DNA of 64,000 nucleotides from Bugula neritina (taxonomy: Eukaryota > Bryozoa > Gymnolaemata > Cheilostomatida > Bugulidae): assembly GCA_964035545.1 (NCBI GenBank), contig OZ037766.1, positions 1 through 64,000 of the forward strand. Reading direction: 5' to 3'. Position numbers and translations under genes: made by a program. Position 1 is the first letter of the stretch; every line of letters begins with the position of its first letter. The notes beneath the pieces were generated by a model. That model was not told where the DNA came from and did no database searches. It saw only the letters and a list, made by a program, of their open reading frames with translations. Below are positions 10,562-24,629 of the stretch, one piece after another.

Positions 10562-13122
10562 CACAGTTGGTTTAAGGTCACACTTTTCATTTTCTGGCTC
10601 TTTGCCAGGTGCTTTATGTTCCATATGAACAATGTTCCACTGATAGCTTGAACAGGTTGAATGTCACAGGAACAAAAAAAATATAAAAAGATAAAGAAAC
10701 TTATGTTCTCCAATATACTTTTTTATTTTTTTCAAAAGCCACTTCATGTTTAAGTTATAGCTTGTTGAAAAACATAGTCCCCCTTCCACATTCTTTTCAA
10801 TTTATACGCTCCTGACTTTTTATTGTGTCTCAATATGCCTTGTATTTGAGTGCTTGTTAGTCTCGCTTCACTAACTTTGCCTATACTTCACAAGTGCCAG
10901 TGCTGCTGGCTCAAAAGCTAAATGTTATAAACTGTCAGCTAAAACCCAATCTTGTATTCCTAGGTTGGTTGGCCTAAATAAAACAATAGTCAAATCATGA
11001 TTTCATGTTTTAAAAATTTACTAACCTGCTGCCTAGCTAGTTCTATTTTTGATGTATAATTACAAAATTTGTGATACATTTTTTTGGCAACCATGTAATT
11101 TATAAAATGCAGTAATGGTACTTATAGTATTATATTATTATCATTATAATATATTATATAGTATTATGTGTGTTTTTATTATCCTGCATAATATCTAATT
11201 TATTATTGTTGTTGTGCAAACAAGTGCAATTAACCTAGTTTTCAAAATGTACCTCTAAATTATCAGAATATCAGTTTAGATATTTTCATGCTTTGTAAGG
11301 TAAACCTAAAAAAAGAGGCTGTATTCCCAAAGTAAAGGGTGTTGAACTTTGAACTATATTAAATTAGCCACTCTGCTACCAAGTGCATCAGTATAATATT
11401 ATATGAATAGCTCTGATGCTTTGTCTCCGGTGGCTGGCTGCGATATGATAACTTGGCCAACTTCCAAGAGTTTAAAATTGGCGCAATTATTCAAGAGGTT
11501 ACATACTGAACAGAGCTAGCAGTAATAGTAACCTTGCTATTGGCAGTACTTATTACAACTGCCAGCATATAAGCTGCATTGTAGAATGCCGTTGGGGCAG
11601 GCTAGTAAAACCAAATTCTGCTCTCTAATATACCTTAGACAAAATGCAGCAACATAATTTTTAGTTTCAAATTACATTTGCCACCCTTACATGAGCTGTG
11701 GGCTTCATAAAGATTCATATGATTAGAGATTTATGCTATAGGCCCTATCTGTGCTAGTGTATGATGAAAATAACACACCATTGTCAAAGTTAACTTCAAG
11801 TATGTTGTTTTCCAGAAACTCAGTAATGTCCATTTATCTCTCGCATACAAATACAAATACAAATACTTTAAGTTTTATTTTAGAGCACATCTGCAAACTC
11901 TACAATAAGAGCTTGCTTTACCAGTCTATTTCAGACCTGTTTTTGTAGCTAGTAATACGCAAGCTACTTATTTATAAACTTTTGGGTTATTTGTTCAAAA
12001 CCATTAGCTTTGCTAGTAACCCGAGACTATTGCAACAGTTGACTGCTATCAACATGAATTGACAGCCTAATAATTATAACCCTTTTGCGGCGAAATATTT
12101 ATGTAATGATAGTTACTCATATAGTGCGCGTTTTAGTAACGATGACTGCGTGGTCTAGAGGTTAGAGGCGTCAGCGAGGAGTTAGTTGGTTATGGTTCAA
12201 CCCTGTTTTGTCGCAATTTTTTTTGTCAACTTATGCAAATCCTACGCATGTATAATAAATATGGCTATAATTGTAAAGTTTTTTTTAACTTTTGTTCAAC
12301 AGTAAGACAACATACATGCATAATAATTAGATACTGAACACTGGACTAAACCTTAAATTGATCTTATAGAATACAATGTACTTAAAATAATCATATGTGA
12401 ATTAGAGAAACTGAAAGTACACCTGCTGCTCTATAGACAGACCTTTACTGACAAGACTGCAAAGTGAAGTGATTTAGCTGAAATTAACTCTGCCAAACAA
12501 ACAAAGAATTATGTTGTGCTGAGGCATTTTCAATATATTATTCTAACATAGTGAGATGATTCAGCTAAGCGCTAATGTAAAACAGGGAACATTATATTGG
12601 CAGAAATCCAATAGACTGCCAATTTGTGCGAGAGGGTACTATATGTTATTGTGATAGCGCAGAGCGGCAAACGTACTAGGAATGTTATAATTAGTCACAG
12701 GAGCGTAGCTAGAACCACCATATGAAGAATTTAGAAAATTGCAGTGAAACTTGCAAAATGGTGTATGTTTTTACCAAATTGTGAAGAGCATAAACAGAAT
12801 TTCAAAAAACAAAGAAAGTATATTAGAGAAAACATATCAAGGAATGTCAAGTTTAACTTTTATACTTTATAAAATGAATCCGCTGTGCTACAGCAGTGGA
12901 ACATGGAGGGTGTAAAATTTTACTTATTATGCAACAACTTTCTCAAAAAAATTTTTATTGAAAAATTAAAAAAGTATATGAAAGAGGAATGCAAGAGCTA
13001 TCTTTTCATGTAAAATTTGTTAATGTGAGACAAAAACTGTTCGAGCTATCCCCTGGAAACCGTTTATATATAACATAAAGCAGTGCCTGAATGTGGAAAG
13101 TAATGACCTTAAACCAACTGTG
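10562..13122 (-). mobile_element. Non-autonomous long-TIR DNA transposon, copy 2 (inverted)
   Basis: This is a near-identical reverse-complement copy of the element at 7457-10036, with scattered substitutions and small indels (for example extra AATACA units near 11848). It is 2561 bp, bounded by CACAGTTGGTTTAAGGTCA and its inverse, with TC on both sides as a candidate 2 bp target duplication. The flanks differ from those of copy 1 (unique DNA here, heptamer array there), which favours two separate insertions over duplication of one larger palindrome. No transposase frame is seen. The pair could fold into a hairpin with arms of about 2.6 kb. Confidence 0.85.
12151..12203 (+). other. tRNA-like pol III promoter remnant inside transposon copy 2
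   Basis: TGGTCTAGAGG (12151-12161) and GGTTCAACCC (12194-12203) have the arrangement of A and B boxes. It is the inverted counterpart of 8377-8429. Confidence 0.5.
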
Positions 13123-13124
13123 TC

Positions 13125-15749
13125 AACTATCAATTGTTCATGTCATCGGAACTTATAGATTAAATTAGTGGAACTCTACTTCAATGTTGTCCTCTTTTGG
13201 CTCGTTTTCTGACCTTTTGCTACCCTGAGCTCACTCAGCAACGTTAAGCTTTCATATGGACAGTATGCCAAACTCGTGATCAGATACATAATGCTGCATT
13301 CGTTTGGTCAGTAATTAATTTAGTATATTTCCTCGAAGTTAACATACCAACCACATAACTTTCCATTGGTGGTTTTCTACACAACTTTACCTCTCTATCA
13401 TTTCTCACAGTCACTCCTCAGCATATTAGAGTTATCCTCTTTTTAAATTGAATGAAACTTGTACTATTTTAAACTATATTGGCCTTATGGTTTATATACT
13501 TTTTTTGCTTTTCAAGGCTATGGTTTTTAAACCTTATGCTTCACCGATTATTTTCCTTTGCTGATCAACGAATTATACACTTAATCTATAGCTCGCACTC
13601 TCATGAGTCTGTTGTCATTTTTTATTATTTGTTCAACCAATAGAAAGCCCTTATTCACAGTCCATGGATATTAAAGCCGTGCACGGCCAGTCCTGCGTCA
13701 CGATACATGACGTAACAAGCATGTATTCCATCGTGATTATAATTGGATCGCCATTCATCATTCACTCGGCTGAACCTACATTGATGTCTTCTACAAGTTC
13801 TGTTTAGAGAATCGTTAACCCTGTCGCGGTAATATCTATATCAACTGCTAATTCAATTAAGTTTCAAGTCGTGGCTCCTTGCATTTAATTTTAATCGTTT
13901 TCATTTTATATCAAACTTCATCATTAAGATTATGTTAGTAATAGTAACACTAAGGCTAATGATTTAAGTAATGCCAATAGACTATAGAGTAATAGTAGCT
14001 CACTTGACTATTTTTAGTAGTTTTAGTAGCTTATTAGTATTACTACTAGTACTACTATTAGTATTACTATTACTATTAGTATTACTAACACAAATACTTG
14101 CACTAACAGCAGTAGTAAGAGTAATATTAATAGTTATAGTATTAGTTGTCATTTTTGTTTTTATATTATCAGAATAAATATCAATATGATATTGATAACC
14201 ATAGGCAACAAAAGTCGATGATGACTATAATCATAATGATAATGTCAACTATTGTTATAATAATTATAATCATAACTGCAATGCCTAATTATTATGATAA
14301 TATTTTAAATTATGATATTGATTATTATTCTCATTTTCATTCTCTTCCAGGCTCCTGTTTTATTTTATTTTTCCACAACTCAAACCTCTACTGGTAACTT
14401 ATAAGCATGACTATGACCATTAGTCATAATTGTAATGAAATGTTATTTCAAGTTGGGTGTCTTTATTTGTAATTCGTTCGTCTAGTTTTAGTACTTGTTC
14501 TAGTCTCTTGGAAATTGGGTTTTGTGCATATTGATATTCATTATTATAATCACTACTATTCTACTTTGTTACCATCAGTATATGACTACGAAAATTTATA
14601 TTCATCATTCAAATTGATGTTATGAATAGAGTAAAAATTTCACTCCATTAGTTGTGTTTGTTTTTATACTAATGACAAATAGGTAATAGTAATATAAAAA
14701 TATAATCTGTTTTGTATTTTCATACTCGAGTTTATGTAATATTAGAATGGTAATTCGTTCCTATTTTTCATTCATTTAAGTTAGTCAGTGTGAACTCATT
14801 TTCAGTTCAAAATAAATTAATTTTAGTTTTGACAATTTTTTCCCTCATTCCCTATTAAGTATTTTCATACTGTTTAAACACCATGATCATGCTCAGATTT
14901 GGCCAAAGTTGATTTTTTTAAATCACTACTCAATATTTCGAGGCAATCACTTTTACCATTATGACCTGCTTCTTGTAATCTACTGTATTTGGATGAATAG
15001 CGTTTACAAAGTCAATAATGATCCTAATATAACACTTCATCTGCTGTATTCAGATTAGTAACACATGCAGGCAGTAGAATGCTTTTATGACTGTTGTTTT
15101 CACTTCACTCTGCTTCACTTTTGCCATTTCTGTTTGTTCACGTTTTCTCAGATTTGTGTAAAAGCTGTTGTTTGTTTCTTCTCAGTATTTTTATGTTAGT
15201 TCTCTCCAGTTTTTCAGTTCAAACCCCAAACCCCATTTTACATATTATCTAATATTGTAAAACATACCAAATTTTCCATCTGTTTAATTTTCTGGTTCAC
15301 ATTTTGAATATTCTAGTTATTTGTAGAGGAAACTTGCAGTCTTTTCTAAATATCATCTACATCCCTGTATAGTTACATATCTATTCTATTGTGTGTTTTT
15401 AATAATCAATAATGTTATAATTTTATTATCGGCTAACTCTGTTAATGGGAATTTGTGCAGCTTGCTGCTTGCTCCTAATGTAGTTGTCTTCTCTTGTTTT
15501 CTCGAAGTTCCATTACGAAGTTGTCTTCTTTTGTTTTCCTGAACTCTCCTAATGTAGTTGTCTTCTCTCACTTTCTTGGAATATGATATTCAAAGGCTCA
15601 CACTTGCAAATTGTCTGCTCTGTCAGTAAGAATAGTTTGATCAGTTTATTGTGACTCTGCAGCCTCCAGACTAGGGAAGTATTTTGTTCTCACTTGGTAA
15701 CTATGTTTAGCTTGCTGGTCACAATCAGGTATATTTGCTAGCTTTATTA
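13125..15749. other. Non-coding AT-rich stretch
   Basis: No frame with recognisable protein similarity. 13975-14340 is cryptically simple DNA rich in TAG/TTA and ATAATTATA motifs. An isolated pair of heptamer units (AAACCCCAAACCCC) occurs near 15221-15235, outside the main array. 15470-15570 holds a short imperfect duplication containing TGTAGTTGTCTTCTCT. Confidence 0.6.
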
Positions 15750-16330
15750 TTTATTAGGTTATGGCTCTTTCAACAAATCATATTTCAACTTAATTAAGCA
15801 TGATGACACTCTTCTACTTATTTGAGTAATGATTAATCTTCAAGATTAAATGTGATTGTTTTGTATTTTTCCATTTCTCATTTTTTTTGCTTTTTCTACT
15901 GCTGTTGTAATGAATGAACTGCATTTAGAATTTTATGTTTATTTCATTGTTTTTCATCATATGCAACACCACATAATTATAGACTACTTTGTTATTACAG
16001 TAACTGGTGTGATGGTCACATGGTCATCTACTAGACAACCAACCAATTGGGTATAAAGTTGGACAAAGTCATTCTAAATTATTCTTGGCATGTGTCAGCT
16101 GTAAGAGCTATATGGAGGTAATACTTATTAAGTATAATTTGTCTCCTTGATGAAGCTATTTGTCTATAGAATTGTTCACAAATTTTCATTTAATCACAAT
16201 TCAACAAGTAAACAGTTTCAAACTTTTCATCAAGTTGTATTTACAAGAATTACCAATTATAGTTTCTTTCATGGTAGCATCAACTCAAGTTAAACTGATA
16301 TAGTATTTTACTTCTCTGTAAGTTGTTTCA
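15750..16330 (+). repeat. Dispersed repeat, left copy, with exon-like island
   Basis: This segment recurs, diverged, at 24630-25450. Shared blocks include CTAGACAACCAACCAATTGG and the stretch TAAACAGTTTCAAACTTTTC. Near 16001-16118 an island is preceded by TTATTACAG and followed by GGTAATA, so it looks like an exon, but every frame is interrupted. The two copies bracket the tandem triplication. Confidence 0.6.
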
Positions 16331-17949
16331 CAAGACTCATTACGTTACTAGATTTCCTACTTATATCATACATCTGTATTATATGCATGAGTAGAGAAGT
16401 TTGATGTTGGTTTAATCATTTAACCAGTTAGAAACTTTAGATATAACATATACTCCTATACAGTATTAACATAGTGTTGAGTGTTTTCTGAATGCTTGGA
16501 ATCTACTTATTAATTTGTCAGTTTGGAGGAAAAAATTCTACAGGTTATGTTTCTGTTGCCATAAATCAAGCTTCCTTCTTTCTAGTGTATTTTGAACAAG
16601 TTTATTTACTATTTTTTGTGTTACAGAATGGGCAGAGGAACAGCAACCTGTACTCTTTTTCTCTCTGTGTTATTCTTCCCATCCCTGTAAGCCTCATCTT
16701 TATCTGTTCTTGGTATGTTTTACTTTAAATCTTTATTTTCTAGTTCTAGTTTTCTATTGTAAATCTTTGTTTTCTAGTTCTTTAATCACTCTCTGTTGTT
16801 ATATCATAGCCTCTACTTCTCTTATTATGATTTAACAATATTCAAGTTTGATGTATTTTTAATATCTGTTTAAATTATTGAGAACTACAAGTGTTTAGAA
16901 ATATGAGATTGCTTTAAGTAAAAAATTACCTAATCCTGAATATCATGCTATTTAAAATTATTCTAGTTTAGTGTTATCTTATCAGGCACATATTATAGTA
17001 AACTTAATGCTATACATGCAGATTGTCTAGTAATTCATGACTGTGACCTGCCCCAACTCATTTCAAACAACTATATAGTTGAATGTTTACCCACAACCAG
17101 TAGTCAAAGTTGGGAGTAAGCAAGTGTATGCACAGCCCTGGCCTCTTTCTTTAGGTCCCTAACCTCATGCTAATATCTAGTTGCATTCAATAGCAGAAAT
17201 TAGTGATTTAATGGTGAATGGTTGGAAGGATGATAAAGCTCCATAAAAATTTCAAAAGTCAAATTCCAAGTTGCAACACTCATTTTCATTATTCACCTGA
17301 ATAGCTTCTAGAACAAGCAGTTTCTTGAGCTCACCTGCATGTTCAATTTCTTTATGTCTTTTTGGGTCATTAAATTGTGTTTGTTTTCTTGATGGTTAAT
17401 TTGGCATAGTGAATTCTTTTCCTGTTTTTTTTGCCCTAAACATGATTGCATGATAATGCTGCTTAAAGAAGACAAATTGTTAAAAGTATTTGATTGCTAC
17501 ATCTCTGTTTTCCCTTCATATTATACCTTGCGAAACATGAAGTCCAGTTGGAATTTTAGGCACTAAAATTAGTATTGCTCTTTTTGCTGCATACAGATCG
17601 ATGATTTGGTAACACCATTGGAAGTGAGTCATGAGATGTAGCGCATGCCCCAATAATCACGTGATCAGTTACAGACGACTGAGCAATGATTGGTTACGGA
17701 TGACTGAGCACGTCTGCTGTACTGTCATTATAGTAAGTTGCTCTTCATAGTGAATGGTCGTGCAACTGAAATTGTTTGGTCATCTTACCAAGGTAAACAA
17801 TTAAACCTTTGTTTAGCATGTCATTTAATAACTTTTTATCAACGCTATCTTTTAGTTTACTGATCGTTGATCTGTATTTATTCATAGGCTTAGATTTCAC
17901 ATTGATTATTTTATTTAATTGATAGACTGCTACCCATTTCTAGTCAATT
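16331..17949. other. Non-coding stretch with a promoter-like patch
   Basis: No supported protein gene. Around 17655-17800 there is an AATCACGTGATC palindrome (E-box), an ATTGGT (inverted CCAAT) and a donor-like ACCAAG/GTAAAC. This may be the 5' end of a non-coding transcript running into the repeats to the right. Confidence 0.3.
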
Positions 17950-19735
17950 TGATACTGCAGTCATTTGAGTAAATGCAACTGCAAGGCTTATAATTATAGT
18001 TATAATAAATTTCAATTTAGCTTTGCTTCAAATTGGCTTGACTTTGACGTAACTTTTACCCTGTTCTACTCTGGTCCGTTGAACTGAACTACAAAATCAA
18101 TACTAAGAATAATAATATAATTGAAATCTAATATTTTAATTTTTTTCTTGCTATAATAACGTTCAACTTATGCTGAATGATATATTTTGTTTGACTTTAT
18201 TTCAGTTACATACTCATCATGGTCATAATCATGGTTCGAAATTGAAAAGTTCAAGTGGAATAAATTCAGTTTAAAATGCTGTAACTATAAAAAACAAGTT
18301 ATATTTCTTGTTCAAAGAAGTTTCTTTCCTGGTTCTGTAGACTATGTTGATTTTATCATAATACAATTTTCAATACTCTAGATTTTAGGACCTATGAGAT
18401 GTCTCATATATATCTGTCATCATTTATTCAACAATTTTAATTTATCAAATGTGTTTTGTTTTTTAGAATCACTCCGAGCAGCTCAGATATTCACACATTA
18501 GAGAACATATGGTTTTCACCAGGAAGATAGGACCTAGCCAACTGTGGTCAGTTCTGAAAGCCCCATCTTGGTTATAATTAGGTATTTATTATTTACGATA
18601 ATTTTCTCTGTTTTCAATTTCACCAATTTTAAATGATGTTAGGCAAATCATTATTTTGTACTTCTTGTATTCTAATGTCCATAATTCATGTTTATCTATT
18701 TCTGTTTGAAGTAGTTAAAATGTTATCTTTTATTCATAATTTTAGTCTTGTTAACTCCAAGTCCTGTGGAATTGTTCAAGTTAATCACTTGTACTCTTTA
18801 GACTAGAATCTCAGCTCGATCTGCAAACATTTACTATTAGCAAATTGAAATGAAATGTTTTATATATTGAGGTAGTTTAGAATATTTCTTGTCTGTTTTG
18901 TAGTTGTGTTTAACCACATGCAGATAGAAGCTATACCTTGATATCAAGACCAGTTTTATATCCATGAGATGCTCACAAGCCAACGCGTAAAAGTTGTCTT
19001 CTCTCTGTGTTTCATTCATCAAAACTTTTCATCAGTTCAGGTTTGCGTCTAAATTAATTGCTTACTGCAACAATATTAACTCTTCCTTTCATTAAGTTTG
19101 TGTTGTCTAACCTTCACTACCAACACTTGGAATTAGTAAAACTTCCAGTGCTAGGCAGTTAGGTGAACTCAGTTGACCTATATCTGCTTCTATTAGCTAT
19201 GAAATCCACTGTTGATTAACACTACCGTAACACATAGCTGCTTTTCCGTCGTTTTATTTTGTTTTAAAAGTTATTATAGCTGTTAATTTCATTCAAAAAT
19301 TGCCAAATGTGTTTCTAATAAAAGTTAGATCAGCCTATTGTAAAAGCGTTTGCCAACCTCACCCCAGAGATGATCGATATGAGAGCGGCGATTTTAGGGC
19401 GTTGTCCATCATTATGCTACTTATCAGTAGGAGGTGTGGCCCATATTATTATATGTTTACAGAGGGTAGTTGCGGATGATTTCACCCAGTTTTTTGCCCT
19501 TTGTTACGTGTTTTCACATTGTTTAATTGAACAAATTTTATTTGATTATCAACATAAACTTGATTTAATTACAGTTTCAATGATGGACACTTTTTATTCT
19601 GTGCATCTCACTGGCACTGAACATGGTTGTAATTCATGAGCTTAATTTATAGTGTTTTATATGTTATAGCTCAATAAACAAGTTTAAGAACTTTTAAAAA
19701 ATTTCCAAAAACAAAAACAAATATTTAAAGCACTC
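17950..19735 (+). repeat. Tandem repeat unit, copy 1 (short)
   Basis: First of three direct copies of a unit of about 2.4 kb; it lacks about 600 bp present in copies 2 and 3. Landmarks shared by all copies are GTAAATGCARCTGCAAGG, AGCAGCTCAGATATTCACAC (18480) and the block ending TTGGTTATAATTAG/GTATTTAT. CAGAGATGATYGATATGAGA (19366) is shared with copy 2 only. Confidence 0.8.
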
Positions 19736-22136
19736 AATTGAGTAAATGCAGCTGCAAGGCTTATATAATGAATCTCAATTTAGCTTGGCTTTAAATGGGC
19801 TTGATTTCAAGGTAACAATTCTACCCTGTTCTCCTCTGGTTTGCTGAACTAAACCACAAAATCAATACTAAGAATAATAATGTTAGTAATACTACAAATA
19901 GTGAGCTATACATTTTAGCACCCTAGCTGTTATACTGCTTTTAGTTTGATATAGGTTTTCTAGCTAATAGTTGATGCAGTGAGTCAGTGCTCATTTCTTT
20001 AGTTTATTGAAAATTTATCCTTTGAGATAATTTCTTGTCTAAGCATAATATTGGTGCTGCTGTACCACTAATTATATAATATGCCAAGCCATTTTTGCTG
20101 GTATCATATTTTATTTTTATTTCAGCATTTAAAGTTTCTTTTTCATTTTCGTTCTATAAATTTTTCATTTTACAATAGACCTGTCTTCAGCTTGATTTTA
20201 TCTGCTTGCCTTAATTAATTGTGATTCACACTGAAGGGATGGTTAATTTATCTATTAATATAATGCTGTTTTAATAATTACGGTATTTTGTTGTGATATA
20301 TGATTTCATTAGACATAATTTTTGTGATTCTATATCAAGCCCTCTGCAGGAGTATTAAACTTCGCACAAAAATTTACACTAACATTTTACAATGACCGTT
20401 CTGTAATAGTGCGGCTGTTGCGTTGCTCACCACATGTACAAGATTAAGATTTTAATTCATTGATTTGCTACTCTGTACTGTATGGCTCATAATTGAAATC
20501 AAATTTTCTTTTCAAAATAGCCATAACTGTGCAATAAATTCTAATTCCTACCCAATAATTCAATTTGTTTGACTTTATTTCAGTTACATACTCATATTAT
20601 AGTCATAATCATTCCTTGAAATTAAAAAGTGGAATATTCAGTTTACGTTGTTTCAACTGAAAAAGTTTCTGATTCAAAGAAGTTTCTTTCCTGGTTCTGT
20701 AGATTAAGTTGATTTTATCATGATACAAATTTCCCATACTCTAGATTCTACAGTCTATATTTGTCTCATACATGTCTGTCATCATTTATTCAACAACTTC
20801 AATTTGTCAGATGTGTTTTGTTTTTTAGAATGTCTCCAAGCAGCTCAGATATTCACACATTAGAGAACACATGGTCTACACCAGGAAGATAGGATCTAGT
20901 CAACTGTGGTCAGTTCTGTGAGCCCCATTTTGGTTATAATTAGGTATTTATTATTTACGATAATTTTCTCTGTTTTCGATTTTACCAGTTTTACACGATG
21001 TATTGGAAGAATTATCTTGTGCTTCTTGTATTCTTCTTGACAACTGATATCCATAATTCATGTATATCTATTTCTGTTTGAAGTGGTAGTAAAAATGTTA
21101 TGGTTTATTTATTATTTTAGTCTTGTTAACTCCAAGTCTTGTGAATTTGTTCAAGTTAATCACTTGTAGTCAGTAGACTAGTATCTCAGCTCTGCAAACA
21201 TTTACTGTATTAGCAAATTAAAATAAAATGTTTTATATATTAAGGTAGTTTAGAATATTTCTTGTCTGTTTTGTAGTTGTGTTTAACCACATGCAGATAG
21301 AAGCTATACCTTGTTATCAAGACCAGTTTTATATCCATGAGATGCTCACAAGCCAACACATAGAAGTTGTCTTCTCTCTGTGTTTGATTCATCAAAACTT
21401 TTCATCAGTTCAGGTTTGCGTCTAAATTAATTGCTTATTGCAACAATATTAACTCTTCCTTTCATTAAGTTTGTGTTGTCTAGCCTTCACTACCAACACT
21501 TGGAATTAGTAAAACTTCTAGTGCTAGGCAGTTAGGTGAACTCAGTTGACCTATATCTGCTCCTATTAGCTATGAAATCCACTGTTGATTACCACTACTG
21601 TAACACATGGCTGTTTTTCTGTCGTTTTATTTTGTTTTAAAAGTTGTAGCTGTTAATTTCATTCAAAAATTGCCAAATATGTTTCTAATAAAAGTTTAAA
21701 TAGCTCATTTCAAAAGCTCTTGTCAACCTCACCCCAGAGATGATTGATATGAGAGCGGCGATTTTAGGGCGTTTTCCACCATTATGCTACTTATCGGTAG
21801 GGGGCGTGCCTCATATTATTATATGTTTACAGAGGGTAGTTGCGGATGATTTCACCTAGTTTTTTGCCCTTTGTTACATGTTTTCACTAAAGATTTATAA
21901 TAAAAATTATAAATGAATTGTTTAATTGAACAAATTTTATTTGATTATCAACATAAACTTGATTTAATTACAGTTTCAATGATAGACACTTTTTATTCTG
22001 TGCATCTCACTGGTACTGAACATGGCTGAAATTCATGAGCTTAATTCATAGTGTTTTATATGTTTTAGCTCAATGAACAAGTTTAAGAACTTTTAAAAAA
22101 TTTCCAAAAACAAAAACAAATATTTAAATCACTCAA
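19736..22136 (+). repeat. Tandem repeat unit, copy 2
   Basis: Full-length unit of about 2400 bp. The start of copy 3 lies about 2400 bp after the corresponding start of this copy, and internal landmarks keep that offset. An open frame seen in copy 1 at 19370-19639 is interrupted here, arguing against coding function. Confidence 0.85.
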
Positions 22137-24320
22137 TTGAGTAAATGCAGCTGCAAGGATTATATAATAAATCTCAATTTAGCTTGGCTTTAAATTGGCT
22201 TGATTTCAAGGTAACAATTCTACCCTGTTCTCTTCTGGTTTGTTGAACTAAACCACAAAATCAATACTAAGAATAATAATGTTAGTAATACTACAAATAG
22301 TGAGCTATACATTTTAGCACCCTATCTGTTATACTGCTTTTAGTTTGATGTAAGGTTTTCTAGCTAATAGTTGATGCAGTGATTCAGTGCTCATTTTTTT
22401 AGTTTGTTGAAAATTTATCCTTTGGGATAATTTCTTGTCTAAGCATAATATTGGTGCTGCTGTACCACTAATTATATAATATGCCAAGCCATTTTTGCTC
22501 GTATCATATTTTATTTTTATTTCAGTGTTTACAGTTTTTTTTTCATTTTCGTTCTATAAATTTTTCATTTTACAGTAGACCTGTCTTCAGCTTGATTTTA
22601 TCTGCTTGCCTTAATTAATTGTTATCCACACTGAAGGGATGGTTAATTTATCTATTAATATAATGCTGTTTTAATAATTACGGTATTCTGTTGTGATATA
22701 TGATCATTAGACATAATTTTTGTGATTCTATATCAAGCCCTCTGCAGGAGTATTAAACTTCGCACAAATATTTACAGTAACATTTTACAATGACCTTTCT
22801 GTAATAGTGCGGCTGTTGCTTTGCTCACCACATGTACAAGCTTATGGTTTTAATTCATTGATTTGATACTCTGTACTGTATGGCTCATAATTGAAATCAA
22901 ATTTTCTTTTCAAAATAGCCATAACTGTGCAATAAATTTTAACTCCTACCCAATAATTCAATTTGTTTGACTTTATTTCAGTTACCTACTCATATTATAG
23001 TCATAATCATTCCTTGAAATTAAAAAGTGGAATATTCAGTTTACGTTGTTTCAACTGAAAAAGTTTCTGATTCAAAGAAGTGCCTTTCCTGGTTCTGTAG
23101 ACTAAGTTGATTTTATCATGATACAAATTTCCCATACTCCAGATTCTACAGTCTATAATTTGTCTCATACATGTCTGTCATCATTTATTCAACAACTTGA
23201 ATTTGTCAAATGTGTTTTGTTTTTTAGAATTTCTCCAAGCAGCTCAGATATTCACACATTAGAGGACATATGGTCTACACCAGGAAGATGTGACCTAGTC
23301 AACTGTGGTCAGTTCTGTGAGCCCCATTTTGGTTATAATTAGGTATTTATTATTTACAATAATTTTCTCTGTGGTTTCAATTTTACTAGTTTTACAAGAT
23401 GTATTGGAAGAATTATCTTGTGCTTCTTGTATTCTTCTTGATAACTGATGTCAATAATTCATGTATATCTATTTCTGTTTAAAGTGGTAGTAACGATGTT
23501 ATGGTTTATTTATTATTTTAGTCTTGTTAACTCCAAGTCTTGTGAATTTGTTCAAGTTAATCACTTGTAGTCAGTAGACTAGTATCTCAGCTCTGCAAAC
23601 ATTTACTGTATTAGCAAATTAAAATAAAATGTTTTATATATTAAGGTAGTTTAGAATATTTATTGTCTGTTTTGTAGTTGTGTTTAACCACATGCAGATA
23701 GAAGTTCCCTTGCTATCAAGACTGGTTTTAAATCCATGAGATGCCATGTAGAAGTTGTCTTCTCTCTGTGTTTGATTCAACGAAACTTTTCATCGGTTCA
23801 GGTTTGTGTCTAAATGAATTGTTTATTGTAACAATATTTGCTCTTTCCCTGTGTTATGTGCTATTAGGTTTTAGCATTCATAAAGCTACTACCAGGGGAT
23901 AGCTACTCTCATAAATGATGTTAGATTCAGCTTTTTCTACCTTCCCTTGGACAAAGTATGATTTAGGATAAGCATAGCAAGCGGTACTACTCAAACACTG
24001 AAGCATGTGCTTTTGATAAAAGTTGCAATATAATTGTGTAAGGTGTAGAATATATAACTTTGGGAAGTTGTCCGCATAGAACTGTATAGAGTGATGATTA
24101 AAATGAAACTGTACTGTTCGGCACATAAAATACTGATACTATATGTCCTGTTAGCTATGAAGTCCACTGTTGATTAATTCTACCGTAACACTTGGCTGTT
24201 TTTCTGCCGTTATATTTAGCTTTAAAAGTTTTAGCTGTTTATTTCATTCAAGAATTGCCATACGTGTTTCTAATGAAAGTTTAAACAGCCTATCGTAATA
24301 GCTCTTGCCAACCTTACCCT
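22137..24320 (+). repeat. Tandem repeat unit, copy 3 (diverged 3' part)
   Basis: Closely follows copy 2 up to about 23830. A stretch of about 250 bp unlike the other copies follows (about 23850-24140). Similarity then resumes (GTCCACTGTTGATTAAT...) up to about 24320. The exon-like island at 23227-23341 is best preserved here, but the same frame carries stops in copies 1 and 2. Confidence 0.75.
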
Positions 24321-24629
24321 AGCTCCATACAAACTTGACTGAAGAGATGAAAAATCAGCACATGATTGGGATTTTATTTTAGGATTTTACTTTCATGTTA
24401 ATACAATTATTCCATTCCTTGAAAACCATCAATAAGTAATTCATTTGATTTTGGAGCTTGTAAATACTACCAAACCTCATTCCATCTAAATGAGCACTCT
24501 TCAATCATATTTGTTGTTCTGTCAATTTATTGCTGAATGTGTGAAAACCTCATATTAAAAAATATAAGTTTACATAGTGCTATAATGCTTGCTTGTGGTA
24601 AGAAAACGGAGTCAGGCTTTCAATTTTGA

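Noticed and set aside
19370..19639. 89-residue frame in tandem copy 1
   Set aside because: The aligned frame in copy 2 carries stops and the substitutions show no coding pattern.
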